Positions 25,494-38,309 of a stretch of DNA of 64,000 nt are shown here, piece after piece. Numbering within the stretch: position 1 is the first letter of the stretch; every line of letters begins with the position of its first letter. The DNA comes from JBOGOC01 sp050747525. Its GTDB lineage: Bacteria > Acidobacteriota > Polarisedimenticolia > JACPZX01 > DASXTC01. The notes under the pieces are model-generated. The model was not told where the DNA came from and did not search any database. It saw nothing but the letters and a program-made list of their open reading frames with translations. The stretch covers positions 1 to 64,000 of the forward strand of contig JBOGOC010000027.1 in assembly GCA_050747525.1 (NCBI GenBank), written 5' to 3'. The position numbers were made by a program, and so were the translations under genes.

Positions 25494-26434
25494 ATCAGAA
25501 GACGGGTACGGGAAAGTACGAACGCCTGCTGGAGAGGTGTCAGAGTCTGGATGCGGTTCCCACGGCGGTGGTCCATCCCTGCGAGGAGACCGCGCTGGCC
25601 GGGGCACTGGAAGCGGGGGCCAAAGGGCTCATCACGCCCATCCTGGTCGGGCCCGCCGCGAAGATCCGCGAGATTGCGGGAAAGCACGGGCTCGACCTGG
25701 GGAAGACCACGGTGATCGATGTCCCTCACAGTCACGCCGCCGCCGCCCGCGCCGTGGAGCTGGTCCGCAAGGGCGAGGCCGAGTTGCTGATGAAGGGGAG
25801 CCTCCACACGGACGAGCTGCTGGGCGCGGTGGTGGCCCGCGAGACGGGCCTTCGCACAGGGCGCCGCATCAGCCATGTCTTCATCATGGACGTTCCGACC
25901 TACCACAAGGTCCTGATCGTCACCGATGCCGCAATCAACATCGCGCCGTCCCTCGAGGACAAGGTCGACATCTGCCAGAACGCCATCGATCTGGCCGTGT
26001 CCCTGGGCGTGGAGCGTCCCAAGGTCGCCATCCTCGCGGCGGTCGAGACGGTCACTTCGAAGATGCCGGCCACCCTGGACGCCGCGGCCCTGTGCAAGAT
26101 GGCCGAGCGGGGGCAGATCACCCGCGCCATCCTGGACGGCCCGCTGGCGTTCGACAACGCCATCAGCAAGGACGCCGCCCGCATCAAGGGAATCCAGTCG
26201 GAAGTCGCCGGGGATCCCGACATCCTGCTCGTCCCTGACCTGGAGGCGGGCAACATCCTGGCCAAGCAGCTCAGCTTCCTGGCCAATGCCGACAGCGCCG
26301 GTCTTGTTCTGGGTGCGCGCGTCCCGATCATCCTGACCAGCCGCGCCGACAACGTCCGATCGCGGATCGCCAGCTGCGCGGTGGGAATGCTGGCGGCCCA
26401 CGCGAGACGAAAGGAGCTGCAGAGACCGGCATGA
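25490..26434 (+). CDS. pta: Phosphate acetyl/butyryltransferase (PTA_PTB family)
   Basis: A 314-residue cytoplasmic enzyme forming an acyl phosphate from acyl-CoA and phosphate. It has the compact single-domain PTA_PTB fold (ITPILVGP, LLMKGSLHTDELLGAV, ILDGPLAFDNAIS, LVPDLEAGNILAKQL). The size and motifs match the short Ptb-like type rather than the long multidomain E. coli Pta. It overlaps both neighbours by 4 bases and sits directly before acetate kinase, so acetyl-CoA to acetyl phosphate is the most likely reaction; butyryl-CoA is the alternative. Confidence 0.88.
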   Translation: MNQKTGTGKYERLLERCQSLDAVPTAVVHPCEETALAGALEAGAKGLITPILVGPAAKIREIAGKHGLDLGKTTVIDVPHSHAAAARAVELVRKGEAELLMKGSLHTDELLGAVVARETGLRTGRRISHVFIMDVPTYHKVLIVTDAAINIAPSLEDKVDICQNAIDLAVSLGVERPKVAILAAVETVTSKMPATLDAAALCKMAERGQITRAILDGPLAFDNAISKDAARIKGIQSEVAGDPDILLVPDLEAGNILAKQLSFLANADSAGLVLGARVPIILTSRADNVRSRIASCAVGMLAAHARRKELQRPA

Positions 26435-27636
26435 ACGACTACGCCCTCGTCCTCAATGCCGGCTCGTCGAGCCTGAAGTTCTGCGTCTACTGCAGGCCGG
26501 CCGGCGAGGGCTGGCGACTCGAAGCGAAAGGCCAGATCGAAGGGATCGGGACGTCGCCCCGGCTGTCTGCCAGGGACGGCGCGGGCGCGAGTCTCGACGA
26601 TCAGACGCTGGACGCCGGCTCGGTGCGAGATGGGCGCGGTGCCATCGAAGCGCTTACCGCCTGGCTGCGCTCCCGGTGGGGCGGCTCGCGTGTGCTGGCG
26701 GTCGGCCACCGTGTGGTGCATGGCGGATCGCGGTATGCCCGTCCGGTCATCGTCACCCCCGAGGTGATGAAAGACCTGCGCACCCTGGAGCCGCTGGCCC
26801 CGCTTCATCAGCCGTACAACCTGGCGGCGATCGAAGCGGTTTTCGAGCGCCTTCCGGACGCGCCGCAGGTGGCCTGCTTCGACACGGCCTTTCATCGCGG
26901 CCAGCCGGCCGTGGCCGAGCTGATCCCGCTGCCCGAGGAGCTCCGCGCGGCCGGAGTGCAGCGTTATGGCTTCCACGGGCTGTCGTACGAGTACATCGCG
27001 TCGGTGCTGCCGGAGATGGCCCCGGAGATCGCCCAGGGGCGGGTGATCGTGGCGCACCTGGGAAGCGGCGCCAGTCTGTGCGCCCTGAAGGGGGGCAGGA
27101 GCATCGACAGCAGCCTGGGCTTCACGGCGCTCGACGGGCTCTGCATGGGGACCAGGCCGGGCTCTCTCGATCCGGGCGTGGTGCTCTACCTCTTTCAGAG
27201 CCTGGGGCTCTCCGCCAAGGAGGTGGAGGCCCTGCTCTACAAGAAATCGGGCCTGCTCGGGATTTCCGGGATCAGCAACGACATGCGCGATCTGCTGAAG
27301 AGCGATGACCCCCGCGCCCGGCTGGCGGTGGAGTACTTCGTCTACCGCGCGGCGAAGGAGATCGGTGCGCTGACGGCGGTGCTGGGCGGGATCGACGCGC
27401 TCGTCTTCACCGCGGGAGTCGGCGAGAACTCCGCGGAGATCCGCGGCCGCATCTGCCGGTCGTCCGCCTGGCTGGGGATCGAGCTGGACCCCGAGGCCAA
27501 CGAGAAGGGCGCTCCACGGATCACCACGGCACGCAGCTCTGTGCCGGTCTGGGTGATCCCCACCAATGAAGAGCTGATGATCGCCCGGCACACCGGCATG
27601 CTGCTGGGTCTTGTTCCATCGAGGAGTCCATCATGA
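26431..27636 (+). CDS. ackA: Acetate kinase
   Basis: A 401-residue ASKHA-fold kinase making acetate and ATP from acetyl phosphate. It opens with LVLNAGSSSLKF (family signature 1) and contains VGHRVVHGG, FDTAFH, YGFHGLSYEY, HLGSGASLCALKGGRSIDSS and FTAGVGENS in the standard order. Length is normal. It overlaps pta and pflB by 4 bases each. Together with pta it turns the acetyl-CoA made by pyruvate formate-lyase into ATP. Confidence 0.95.
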   Translation: MNDYALVLNAGSSSLKFCVYCRPAGEGWRLEAKGQIEGIGTSPRLSARDGAGASLDDQTLDAGSVRDGRGAIEALTAWLRSRWGGSRVLAVGHRVVHGGSRYARPVIVTPEVMKDLRTLEPLAPLHQPYNLAAIEAVFERLPDAPQVACFDTAFHRGQPAVAELIPLPEELRAAGVQRYGFHGLSYEYIASVLPEMAPEIAQGRVIVAHLGSGASLCALKGGRSIDSSLGFTALDGLCMGTRPGSLDPGVVLYLFQSLGLSAKEVEALLYKKSGLLGISGISNDMRDLLKSDDPRARLAVEYFVYRAAKEIGALTAVLGGIDALVFTAGVGENSAEIRGRICRSSAWLGIELDPEANEKGAPRITTARSSVPVWVIPTNEELMIARHTGMLLGLVPSRSPS

Positions 27637-29843
27637 AGCAGGGGTTCCGCACGGGCCTGTGGCAGAAGGAGATCAACGTCCGCGATTTCATCCAGCAGAA
27701 CTACGAGCCCTACGAGGGAGACGGATCCTTCCTCGCTCCCGCCACCCGGCGCACCAAGGGCATCTGGGACAAGCTCCAGCAGATGTTCGTCGAGGAAAGG
27801 CGCAAGGGGGTGCTGGACATCTCGCAGATCCCCAGCTCCATCACGGCCCACGCACCGGGCTACATCGACCGCGAGAACGAGGTGATCGTCGGACTCCAGA
27901 CCGAAGCGCCGCTGAAGCGCGCCATCATGCCCAACGGCGGCCTGCGCATGGTCCTCGGCGCGCTCAAGGTCTACGGACACCAGCCGGATCCCCACGTGGT
28001 GGAGACGTTCACGAAGCACCGAAAGACCCACAACGAAGGGGTGTTCGACGCCTACACCGCGGACGTGAGGCGCTGCCGCAGCTCTCACATCCTGACGGGA
28101 CTGCCCGACGCCTACGGCCGCGGGCGCATCATCGGCGACTACCGCCGCGTCCCTCTGTACGGTGTGGCCCGGCTGATCGAGCGGAAGAAGCAGGAAAAGA
28201 ACGATCTGGACGCCGCCATGTCGACCGATGCGGTCATCCGGGACCGCGAGGAGCTCTCCGAGCAGATCCGGGCGCTCGATGAGCTGCAGAAGATGGCGTC
28301 CAGCTACGGGTTCGACATCTCCGGGCCCGCCCGCACGGCGCGGGAAGCCGTTCAGTGGCTCTACTTCGCGTACCTGGCCGGCGTGAAGGAGCAGAACGGG
28401 GCCGCCATGTCACTGGGGCGGACGTCGACGTTCCTGGACATCTACTTCGAGCGTGACCTGGCGGCCGGCACCCTGACCGAGGAGCAGGCCCAGGAGATCA
28501 TCGACGACTTCGTCATCAAGCTGCGCATCGTCCGGTTCCTGCGCACGCCGGAGTACGACGAGCTGTTCGCCGGGGATCCCACCTGGGTCACCGAGTCGAT
28601 CGGCGGGATGGGCGACGACGGGCGGTCTCTGGTGACCAAGACCAGCTTCCGCATGCTCCAGACCCTGTACAACCTGGGCCCCGCGCCGGAGCCGAACCTG
28701 ACCATCTGGTACTCGCCGCGGATGCCCGATGCCTTCCGGCGCTTCTCCGCCAAGGTGGCCATCGACACCAGCGCGCTCCAGTTCGAGAGCGACGACATCA
28801 TGAGGCGCGCCTGGGGAGACGACGGCGCCGTGGCCTGCTGCGTCTCGCCCATGCTGCTCGGCAAGCAGATGCAGTTCTTCGGAGCGCGAGCCAACCTCGC
28901 CAAGTGCCTCCTGTACGCCATCAACGGAGGGAGGGACGAGATCAGCGGCGACCAGGTGGGGCCCGCCTTCGAGCCTGTGAAGGGGGACGTGCTCGACTTC
29001 GACGATGTGCTCGACAGGTACGAGCGGATGATGGACTGGCTGGCGGGGGTGTACGTCAACGCCATGAACGTCATCCACTACATGCACGACAAGTACGCCT
29101 ACGAGCGTATCGAGATGGCTCTGCACGACTACGCTCCGCTTCGGACGATGGCTTTCGGCATCGCCGGCATGTCGGTGGTGTCGGACAGCCTCTCCGCCAT
29201 CAAGCACGCCAAGGTGCGGGTGGTGCGCGACGCCAGCGGTCTGGTGACCGATTACAAGACCGAGGGTGAGTTCCCCATGTTCGGGAACAACGACAACCGC
29301 GTCGACCAGCTGGCGGCCTGGGTGGTCAGCACGTTCATGGGCAAGCTGAGGAAGTACCCCACCTACCGCAACGCGGTCCACACGCAGTCGGTGCTGACCA
29401 TCACCTCCAACGTCGTGTACGGCAAGGCGACGGGGAACACCCCTGACGGAAGACGGCAGGGAGAGCCGTTCGCGCCGGGGGCGAATCCGATGCACGGCCG
29501 CGACAGCCACGGCATCCACGCCGCGGGGGCCTCGGTGGCCAAGATCCCCTATCGCGACGCCGCGGACGGCATCTCGCTCACCGCCTCGCTCGTGCCCGAG
29601 GGGCTCGGGCGCGTGGCCGAGGATCGTGTCGTCAATCTCACGGGGATGCTCGACGCCTTCTTCGGCGCCACGGGCTACCATATGAACGTGAACGTGCTGA
29701 ATCGCGACACGCTGCTGGACGCCATGGATCACCCCGAGAAATACCCGAACCTCACCATCCGCGTCTCGGGTTACGCGGTGAACTTCGTCCGGCTCACGCG
29801 CGAGCAGCAGATGGACGTCATCAACAGGACATTCCATGGCTGA
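27633..29843 (+). CDS. pflB: Pyruvate formate-lyase (glycyl radical enzyme)
   Basis: A 736-residue enzyme cleaving pyruvate with CoA to acetyl-CoA and formate. The catalytic cysteine pair (Cys402-Cys403, in VACCVSPM) identifies a true PFL rather than a glycerol or choline lyase. The glycyl radical loop RVSGYAVNF places the radical at Gly713, 23 residues from the end. The enzyme is oxygen sensitive and requires the activase encoded next, whose start overlaps by 8 bases. Within this operon it consumes the pyruvate expected from serine. Confidence 0.95.
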   Translation: MKQGFRTGLWQKEINVRDFIQQNYEPYEGDGSFLAPATRRTKGIWDKLQQMFVEERRKGVLDISQIPSSITAHAPGYIDRENEVIVGLQTEAPLKRAIMPNGGLRMVLGALKVYGHQPDPHVVETFTKHRKTHNEGVFDAYTADVRRCRSSHILTGLPDAYGRGRIIGDYRRVPLYGVARLIERKKQEKNDLDAAMSTDAVIRDREELSEQIRALDELQKMASSYGFDISGPARTAREAVQWLYFAYLAGVKEQNGAAMSLGRTSTFLDIYFERDLAAGTLTEEQAQEIIDDFVIKLRIVRFLRTPEYDELFAGDPTWVTESIGGMGDDGRSLVTKTSFRMLQTLYNLGPAPEPNLTIWYSPRMPDAFRRFSAKVAIDTSALQFESDDIMRRAWGDDGAVACCVSPMLLGKQMQFFGARANLAKCLLYAINGGRDEISGDQVGPAFEPVKGDVLDFDDVLDRYERMMDWLAGVYVNAMNVIHYMHDKYAYERIEMALHDYAPLRTMAFGIAGMSVVSDSLSAIKHAKVRVVRDASGLVTDYKTEGEFPMFGNNDNRVDQLAAWVVSTFMGKLRKYPTYRNAVHTQSVLTITSNVVYGKATGNTPDGRRQGEPFAPGANPMHGRDSHGIHAAGASVAKIPYRDAADGISLTASLVPEGLGRVAEDRVVNLTGMLDAFFGATGYHMNVNVLNRDTLLDAMDHPEKYPNLTIRVSGYAVNFVRLTREQQMDVINRTFHG

Positions 29844-30678
29844 GACCCCGGCGCCACCTCCGAAGCTGGAGGCGAAGAGCCCCTATGTGCTTCGAGTCAA
29901 CCTCGGTAAGGGGATCCCCGAATCGGACGTCCGCACGGCCCTGTCCACCGGGGACATGGGATTCCTGCATTCCTACACCACCGGCTCCGCCGTGGACGGC
30001 CCGGGGGTCCGCGTCGTGGCGTGGACGACCGGCTGCCAGTTCCGCTGCCTCTATTGCCACAACCCGGACACCTGGACGCTGACCAACGGCATCCCGGTCA
30101 CCGTGTCCAGGGCCGCCGAAGAGCTGGGGAAGTACCGGCATGGGCTCAAGACCATGTCCGGCGGCTTCACGATCAGCGGGGGAGAGCCCCTGATGCAGGA
30201 TCGCTTCGTGGTGAAGCTGCTGGGCGCGGCGCGAGGGATGGGCATCCACACGGCGCTGGACACCAACGGATTTCTGGGCGAGCGCCTGACCGACGCCGAG
30301 CTGGACGGGATCGACCTGGTGCTGCTCGACATCAAGACGTGGGACCCCGAGCGTCATAAGCATCTGACCGGCATGGACGTCGGCCCGACCCTGGAGTTCG
30401 CACGCCGCCTGGCCACGCGGCGAAGGCCGGTGTGGGTCCGCTTCGTGCTGGTGCCGGGACTCACGGACGACGCCGACAACGTCGAGAAGATCGCGGCCTT
30501 CGCCGGCGGTCTCGGCAACGTGGAGCGCGTCGACGTCCTGCCCTTCCACCAGATGGGCCGGTTCAAGTGGAGCCAGCTGAGCATCCCCTACACCCTCGAG
30601 AGCACCAGGCCTCCGTCGCCTGAGGTCGTCGAGCGGGCCTGCGCGTCGTTCCGGGCGGCGGGGCTGGTGGCGTACTGA
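29836..30678 (+). CDS. pflA: Pyruvate formate-lyase activating enzyme (radical SAM)
   Basis: A 280-residue radical SAM protein that abstracts hydrogen from the PFL glycine. Cys67, Cys71 and Cys74 form CxxxCxxC (CQFRCLYCHNPDTW), and SGGEPLMQ is the SAM-binding GGE motif. The stretch TTGSAVDGPGVR just before the cluster is typical of PflA. An N-terminal extension of about 40 residues before this point is longer than in E. coli PflA and has no recognisable domain. It ends the tightly packed part of the operon. Confidence 0.93.
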   Translation: MAETPAPPPKLEAKSPYVLRVNLGKGIPESDVRTALSTGDMGFLHSYTTGSAVDGPGVRVVAWTTGCQFRCLYCHNPDTWTLTNGIPVTVSRAAEELGKYRHGLKTMSGGFTISGGEPLMQDRFVVKLLGAARGMGIHTALDTNGFLGERLTDAELDGIDLVLLDIKTWDPERHKHLTGMDVGPTLEFARRLATRRRPVWVRFVLVPGLTDDADNVEKIAAFAGGLGNVERVDVLPFHQMGRFKWSQLSIPYTLESTRPPSPEVVERACASFRAAGLVAY

Positions 30679-30683
30679 ACCAC

Positions 30684-31829
30684 ATGTCGCCCCGTGCCCG
30701 GGTCGTCACGGGCGCCGCCGCGGTGGTGCTGGCTCTGCTCGCCGTCCCGGCTCCGTTGCTGCCGCCCCAGGCCCTGGCCGGAGCGGTGCAGTCCACTCTA
30801 GGCGTCGGCTGGAAGCCCGCCTATCTGGTCACTGCGCTCGCCCTGCATGCCGTGCTCTATGGATCGCTCGGCATGGTGGCGGCGTTCGCGGTCGGCCCCG
30901 GAACGACCCGGCGGGCGCGACTGCTGCGTCTGGTCGCCGTGCCGGCAGCCCTGATCGCGCTGGCCGTCCTGATCCGATCCCTGAAGCTGGGGCACGTGCC
31001 GATGCTGTCGAATGCCCTGGTCCCGATGACGGCCTGCGCACTGGGGGCAGTCATGGGACTGCTCTTCCGCCAGCACGGGTGGCGGGGCCTCGGGGTGGCG
31101 GCCGCGATCCTCTCGGTCGGTCTTCTCTGGTCGTTCTTCCCGGGGACATCCCAGGAGCTGAATCGCGGGACGGAGGCCCATCTGCGCCGCCTCGTTGCTG
31201 CCGGTGCCGGCCTTCCTTCGGGAGAGGAAAGGTTCGGCGCGCTGCTCAGGGCGGCCGTGGTCCCGCCATCCGGACCGCCACCGGCCGACCCGATCGAGCA
31301 CAACCGCGCGGCGATCCTGGCGCTGGGGATCGCCATCGGCCACGAGCGGCTCGCGCGCCAGGCCGGCCTGGACCGGGATAGCGATCTGGTGCGCGCAGCG
31401 GTCGCCCTGAGGCCGGGGACCGCCCTGCGCGAGCGGGAGGACTGGGCACGGCACTTCACGCTGAGCGCCGCGCTCGCCGTCACCGAAAACCCCTTCCTGA
31501 GCGACACGGGGGGCCTGCTCAAGGAGGAGCTGGACGCACTGGCCCGGGGGACCGGCTTCTCTTTCGGCGATCTCACGGCGGATCGGGCCGGGGTCCGCTT
31601 CGCCCGGGCGGCGACCGCTTCGGACAGAGCCGCCCTGGCCATGCAGTCGCGCCTTCGGGACGGCTTTGCGGCGGATGACTTCTTCCCTCCTGCCGCCGAT
31701 CTCCCCGAGAACCTCACGACCGAACAGTTTCGCAGCGAGTACGGCGGCGTCGGCTCGAAGCGATACCGCCGCACCGTCGCCGACATCGAGGCGCGTCTGG
31801 ACCGCTGCGCGGGGCTATCGTCACCGTAG
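30684..31829 (+). CDS. Hypothetical protein with four N-terminal membrane segments
   Basis: A 381-residue protein I do not recognise. About four hydrophobic helices fill residues 1-150. The remaining 230 residues are soluble, Ala/Arg-rich and mostly helical, with a GFSFGDLTADRAGVRFA segment and a conserved-looking end (YGGVGSKRY, IEARLDRC). It begins 5 bases after pflA and may be co-transcribed, but nothing ties it to the fermentation pathway. No catalytic motif or metal site is evident. Confidence 0.65.
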   Translation: MSPRARVVTGAAAVVLALLAVPAPLLPPQALAGAVQSTLGVGWKPAYLVTALALHAVLYGSLGMVAAFAVGPGTTRRARLLRLVAVPAALIALAVLIRSLKLGHVPMLSNALVPMTACALGAVMGLLFRQHGWRGLGVAAAILSVGLLWSFFPGTSQELNRGTEAHLRRLVAAGAGLPSGEERFGALLRAAVVPPSGPPPADPIEHNRAAILALGIAIGHERLARQAGLDRDSDLVRAAVALRPGTALREREDWARHFTLSAALAVTENPFLSDTGGLLKEELDALARGTGFSFGDLTADRAGVRFARAATASDRAALAMQSRLRDGFAADDFFPPAADLPENLTTEQFRSEYGGVGSKRYRRTVADIEARLDRCAGLSSP

Positions 31830-31841
31830 TAGGTCGGCGTC

Positions 31842-31870
31842 TTGTCGGACGATCCGCTCTCCTGTAGACT
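31842..31870 (+). promoter_or_regulatory. Candidate promoter before the radical SAM gene
   Basis: TTGTCG at 31842-31847, a 17-base spacer, and TAGACT at 31865-31870, in the gap between the hypothetical gene and the radical SAM gene. The predicted start lies about 60 bases before the TTG codon at 31937. Confidence 0.4.
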
Positions 31871-31936
31871 GCCGCGACTTCCATCATTCTTCGAGACCCC
31901 GGAGCAGGACCGGTCGGAGCCGGTGGGAGACTTCGA

Positions 31937-32911
<975 letters not shown>

Positions 32912-32949
32912 CGTCCACGGCGCGTGGCGCTGTAGAATCGGCTCTCCTC

Positions 32950-35823
32950 ATGTCCTTCATGGCAGCGGGATCCTGGCGCCGACCGCGGGTCCTGGCCGCG
33001 ACCGCGGCCGGCCTTCTGGGACTGTACGCCCTCGCCGGATTCTTCCTGGTCCCGTGGATCGCCCGGTCGCAGATCGTGAAGCTGGCCCGAACGAAGCTCC
33101 ATCGGGAAGCCACCGTCGAGCGCGTCACCTTCAACCCCTTCACCCTCACCGGCGTCGTCGAAGACCTCGAACTCGCGGACCGCGACGGGGCGCCCCTGTT
33201 CGGAGTCCGGCGCATCACGACCAACTTCCAGGTCTCGGGGCTGTTCCGGCGCGCGTGGCGCTTCCGTGAGATCGCGGTGGACGGGCCGTCGGTCCACGCC
33301 CGCGTCCTTGCGGACGGCAACCTGAGCGTCGCCGATCTCTTCGAGCCCGATCCCAACGCCCCGGCGGAAGAAGCGGGCGCCCGGTTGACCCGGCTGATCG
33401 TGGATCGGTTCACCCTGAGCCGAGGCCGCGCCGAGTTCACCGACGACTCACGATCCCCTCGATTCATCCAGGTGCTGGAGCCGCTCGATCTGGAGGTGCG
33501 CGACCTGAGCACCATCCCGGACGAGAAGGGGGACCACGGAGTGACCATCGGCCTGGGGAAGGACTCACTGCTGCGATGGACCGGCAGGCAGACCGTCGAT
33601 CCTCTGCGGCTCGAAGGGCGCGTGGAGCTGACCAGCATCGCCCTGGGGCGCCTGTGGGAATACGCGGCCCCCGGCCATCCGCTCGTGGTGTCCGAGGGGC
33701 GCGCGGACATCGTTCTGTCCTACGAGGTCCGCCAGACTCCCGAGGGCCCGATGGCGGCGGCGGTGACGGGTGCCACCCTGAAGGCGCGCGGCATCGTCCT
33801 GCGGCCTCTGGATGCGTCGGAGAGCTGGCTCGAGCTTCCCGAAGTGGACGCCTCGGGCATCGATGCCGCCTGGCCGGAATCGCGTGCCTCGGTGGGGTCG
33901 GTGCGCATCACGGGACCCAGGGTGCTGGTGCGCCGCGACCCCGGCGGCGCGATGAACTGGATGGCGGCAGCGCCTTCTGCGGAATCGGATACCACCGCAC
34001 CGGAGCCCTTGACGCCGTGGACCGCATCGATCGGGGAGATCGTGGTGCAGGACGGCCAGATCGTAGTGGACGATCGGGCGGTCTCCCCGGAGACGAAGAC
34101 GACCCTTTCCGGGGTGGCGCTGCGCCTGGAGAAGGTCTCCACCGACCTCGCGGCCACGGTGAAGGCCGAGCTGACCGCGGCCATCAACGCGTCAGGGCAG
34201 GCCAGGGTCTCCGGAACGATCGTGCCGGGCCCGCGGACGGCGGAGCTCGACGTGGCTCTCACCGGCCTCGATCTGGCCCCCTTCGAGCCCTACGCGGTGC
34301 GCCTGCCCGGAGCGGAGTTCCGCAGCGGCGTCGCTTCACTGACCGGCAAGCTGAGCGTCACCGAGGGGAAGCCCCGCGCCAGGTTCGAAGGGACGGCGGC
34401 GCTCGACCGGCTGCAGATCGCCGGGGGAGAAGAGCTGCTCGTCGCCACGGAGAGCGCGCGTGCCGTGGGGGTGAAGGCGACCGTCTCGCCCCATCGGCTC
34501 CGTGTCACCCAGGTCCTGCTCGACGGAACGTTCCTGAAGCTGCACATCGATCGCCAGGGGAACCTCAATCTGAGCAGGCTCGGTGTTCCGGAGGAAGGCG
34601 AGGCACCGCCCCCGGCCCCGACTCCCGCCGGCCCCGCAGTCCCCGTGGACATCGGAAAGGTGATCTTCAAGAACGCCGTCGTGGACTACACCGACGAGAG
34701 CCTGATCCTTCCCTTCGGCACGAAGATCCACGCGCTGAACGGAGACATCCGCGACGTCTCGACGACGGCCTCCGCCCCCGCGCGGGTTGCGCTGGAGGGG
34801 CGCATCGCCGAGGAAGGATACGCCCGGTGCGACGGGTTCCTGCGCCTCGCCGACCCCTTCGCGGCCACCGATCTGACCGTCATCTTCCGCGGCGTGAAAA
34901 TGCCCGATCTGACGCCGTACGCGGCCCACTTCGCGGGGTACTCCCTGGAAAGGGGAGTGCTCGACGTGGACGTGCGGTATCGCGTCCAGGACCTGCACCT
35001 GATCGGGGACCATCACATGGTCGCCAAGGACCTGACTCTCGGCCCCAAGGTCGAAGGGGCCGAGGGCCCGGGCCTGCCGGTGCGTCTTGCGGTGGCGCTG
35101 CTCAAGGACAAGGACGGCCGCATCGACCTCGAGGTGCAGGTGGAGGGGACGATCGACTCGCCGGAGTTCAACTACCGCTCGATCTTCTGGCAGGCCTTCA
35201 AGAAGATCATGGCGAACGTGGCCATGGCGCCGTTTCGGGCCATCGGCCGGCTGTTCGGCAAGGATCAGGAGGACCTCGAGCTGGTGGGGTTCGCCTCCGG
35301 CCGCAGCGAGCTGCCCGCCCCCGAGCAGGAGAAGCTGACCAGGCTGGCCGCCGAGCTGGCGGGCAGGGGGGAGATCTCGCTCGAGGTCGAGGGGCGCTTC
35401 GACCCCTCCACCGACGCGGCGGCCCTGCGCCGCGATCGCCTGGAAGCCCGGATCGACGCGAAGCGCACTCCCGACACGAGCCTCGACGCGATCCTGGAGG
35501 CCCTCTACACGGAGACCTTCTCCAAGGAGCGGCTCGAGGCCGGGCGCCTGGAGCATACGAAGACGGTGGGCGCCTCCCCGACCCTGGATGCCGCCACCTT
35601 CTACGAAAGCCTGAGCGCGCAGCTTCTGGAGGCCGTGCCGATCGGCGAAGCGGACGTCAGCGCGCTCGCGCGGGCCCGCGCCGAGGCCATCGCCGCGGCG
35701 CTCACTCTTCCCGGAGGGCTCGACCCCGCGCGCGTCGCCATCAAGGACCCGTCGCCGGTCAAGCGCAAGAAGCAGGGCTCGGATCTGGTGGCCTCCGAGA
35801 TGACCATGACCGCCAAGGACTGA
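32950..35823 (+). CDS. DUF748/AsmA-like envelope protein
   Basis: A protein of about 957 residues. One N-terminal transmembrane anchor (about 10-35) is followed by a very long repetitive beta-rich periplasmic region with AsmA-like text such as VERVTFNPFTLTGVVEDLEL and LHIDRQGNLNLSRL, then the DUF748 core (PDLTPYAAHFAGYSLERGVL). The tail, with ASGRSELPAPEQEKL, resembles a degenerate OmpA-type region. AsmA/DUF748 proteins are thought to bridge the periplasm in lipid transport. The ATG at 32950 is chosen because the upstream open frame runs through the radical SAM gene; ATG 32959 is an alternative. glgP starts 5 bases after its stop. Confidence 0.8.
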   Translation: MSFMAAGSWRRPRVLAATAAGLLGLYALAGFFLVPWIARSQIVKLARTKLHREATVERVTFNPFTLTGVVEDLELADRDGAPLFGVRRITTNFQVSGLFRRAWRFREIAVDGPSVHARVLADGNLSVADLFEPDPNAPAEEAGARLTRLIVDRFTLSRGRAEFTDDSRSPRFIQVLEPLDLEVRDLSTIPDEKGDHGVTIGLGKDSLLRWTGRQTVDPLRLEGRVELTSIALGRLWEYAAPGHPLVVSEGRADIVLSYEVRQTPEGPMAAAVTGATLKARGIVLRPLDASESWLELPEVDASGIDAAWPESRASVGSVRITGPRVLVRRDPGGAMNWMAAAPSAESDTTAPEPLTPWTASIGEIVVQDGQIVVDDRAVSPETKTTLSGVALRLEKVSTDLAATVKAELTAAINASGQARVSGTIVPGPRTAELDVALTGLDLAPFEPYAVRLPGAEFRSGVASLTGKLSVTEGKPRARFEGTAALDRLQIAGGEELLVATESARAVGVKATVSPHRLRVTQVLLDGTFLKLHIDRQGNLNLSRLGVPEEGEAPPPAPTPAGPAVPVDIGKVIFKNAVVDYTDESLILPFGTKIHALNGDIRDVSTTASAPARVALEGRIAEEGYARCDGFLRLADPFAATDLTVIFRGVKMPDLTPYAAHFAGYSLERGVLDVDVRYRVQDLHLIGDHHMVAKDLTLGPKVEGAEGPGLPVRLAVALLKDKDGRIDLEVQVEGTIDSPEFNYRSIFWQAFKKIMANVAMAPFRAIGRLFGKDQEDLELVGFASGRSELPAPEQEKLTRLAAELAGRGEISLEVEGRFDPSTDAAALRRDRLEARIDAKRTPDTSLDAILEALYTETFSKERLEAGRLEHTKTVGASPTLDAATFYESLSAQLLEAVPIGEADVSALARARAEAIAAALTLPGGLDPARVAIKDPSPVKRKKQGSDLVASEMTMTAKD

Positions 35824-35828
35824 GGCCC

Positions 35829-38291
<2,463 letters not shown>

Positions 38292-38309
38292 CGACGGGGC
38301 CGGCGCGGC

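Noticed and set aside
25900..27591. 563-residue minus-strand frame
   Set aside because: Antisense to pta and ackA, both of which have complete family signatures.
33576..35828. N-terminal 750 codons of the frame that contains glgP
   Set aside because: Out-of-frame shadow of the DUF748 gene; the phosphorylase starts at 35829.
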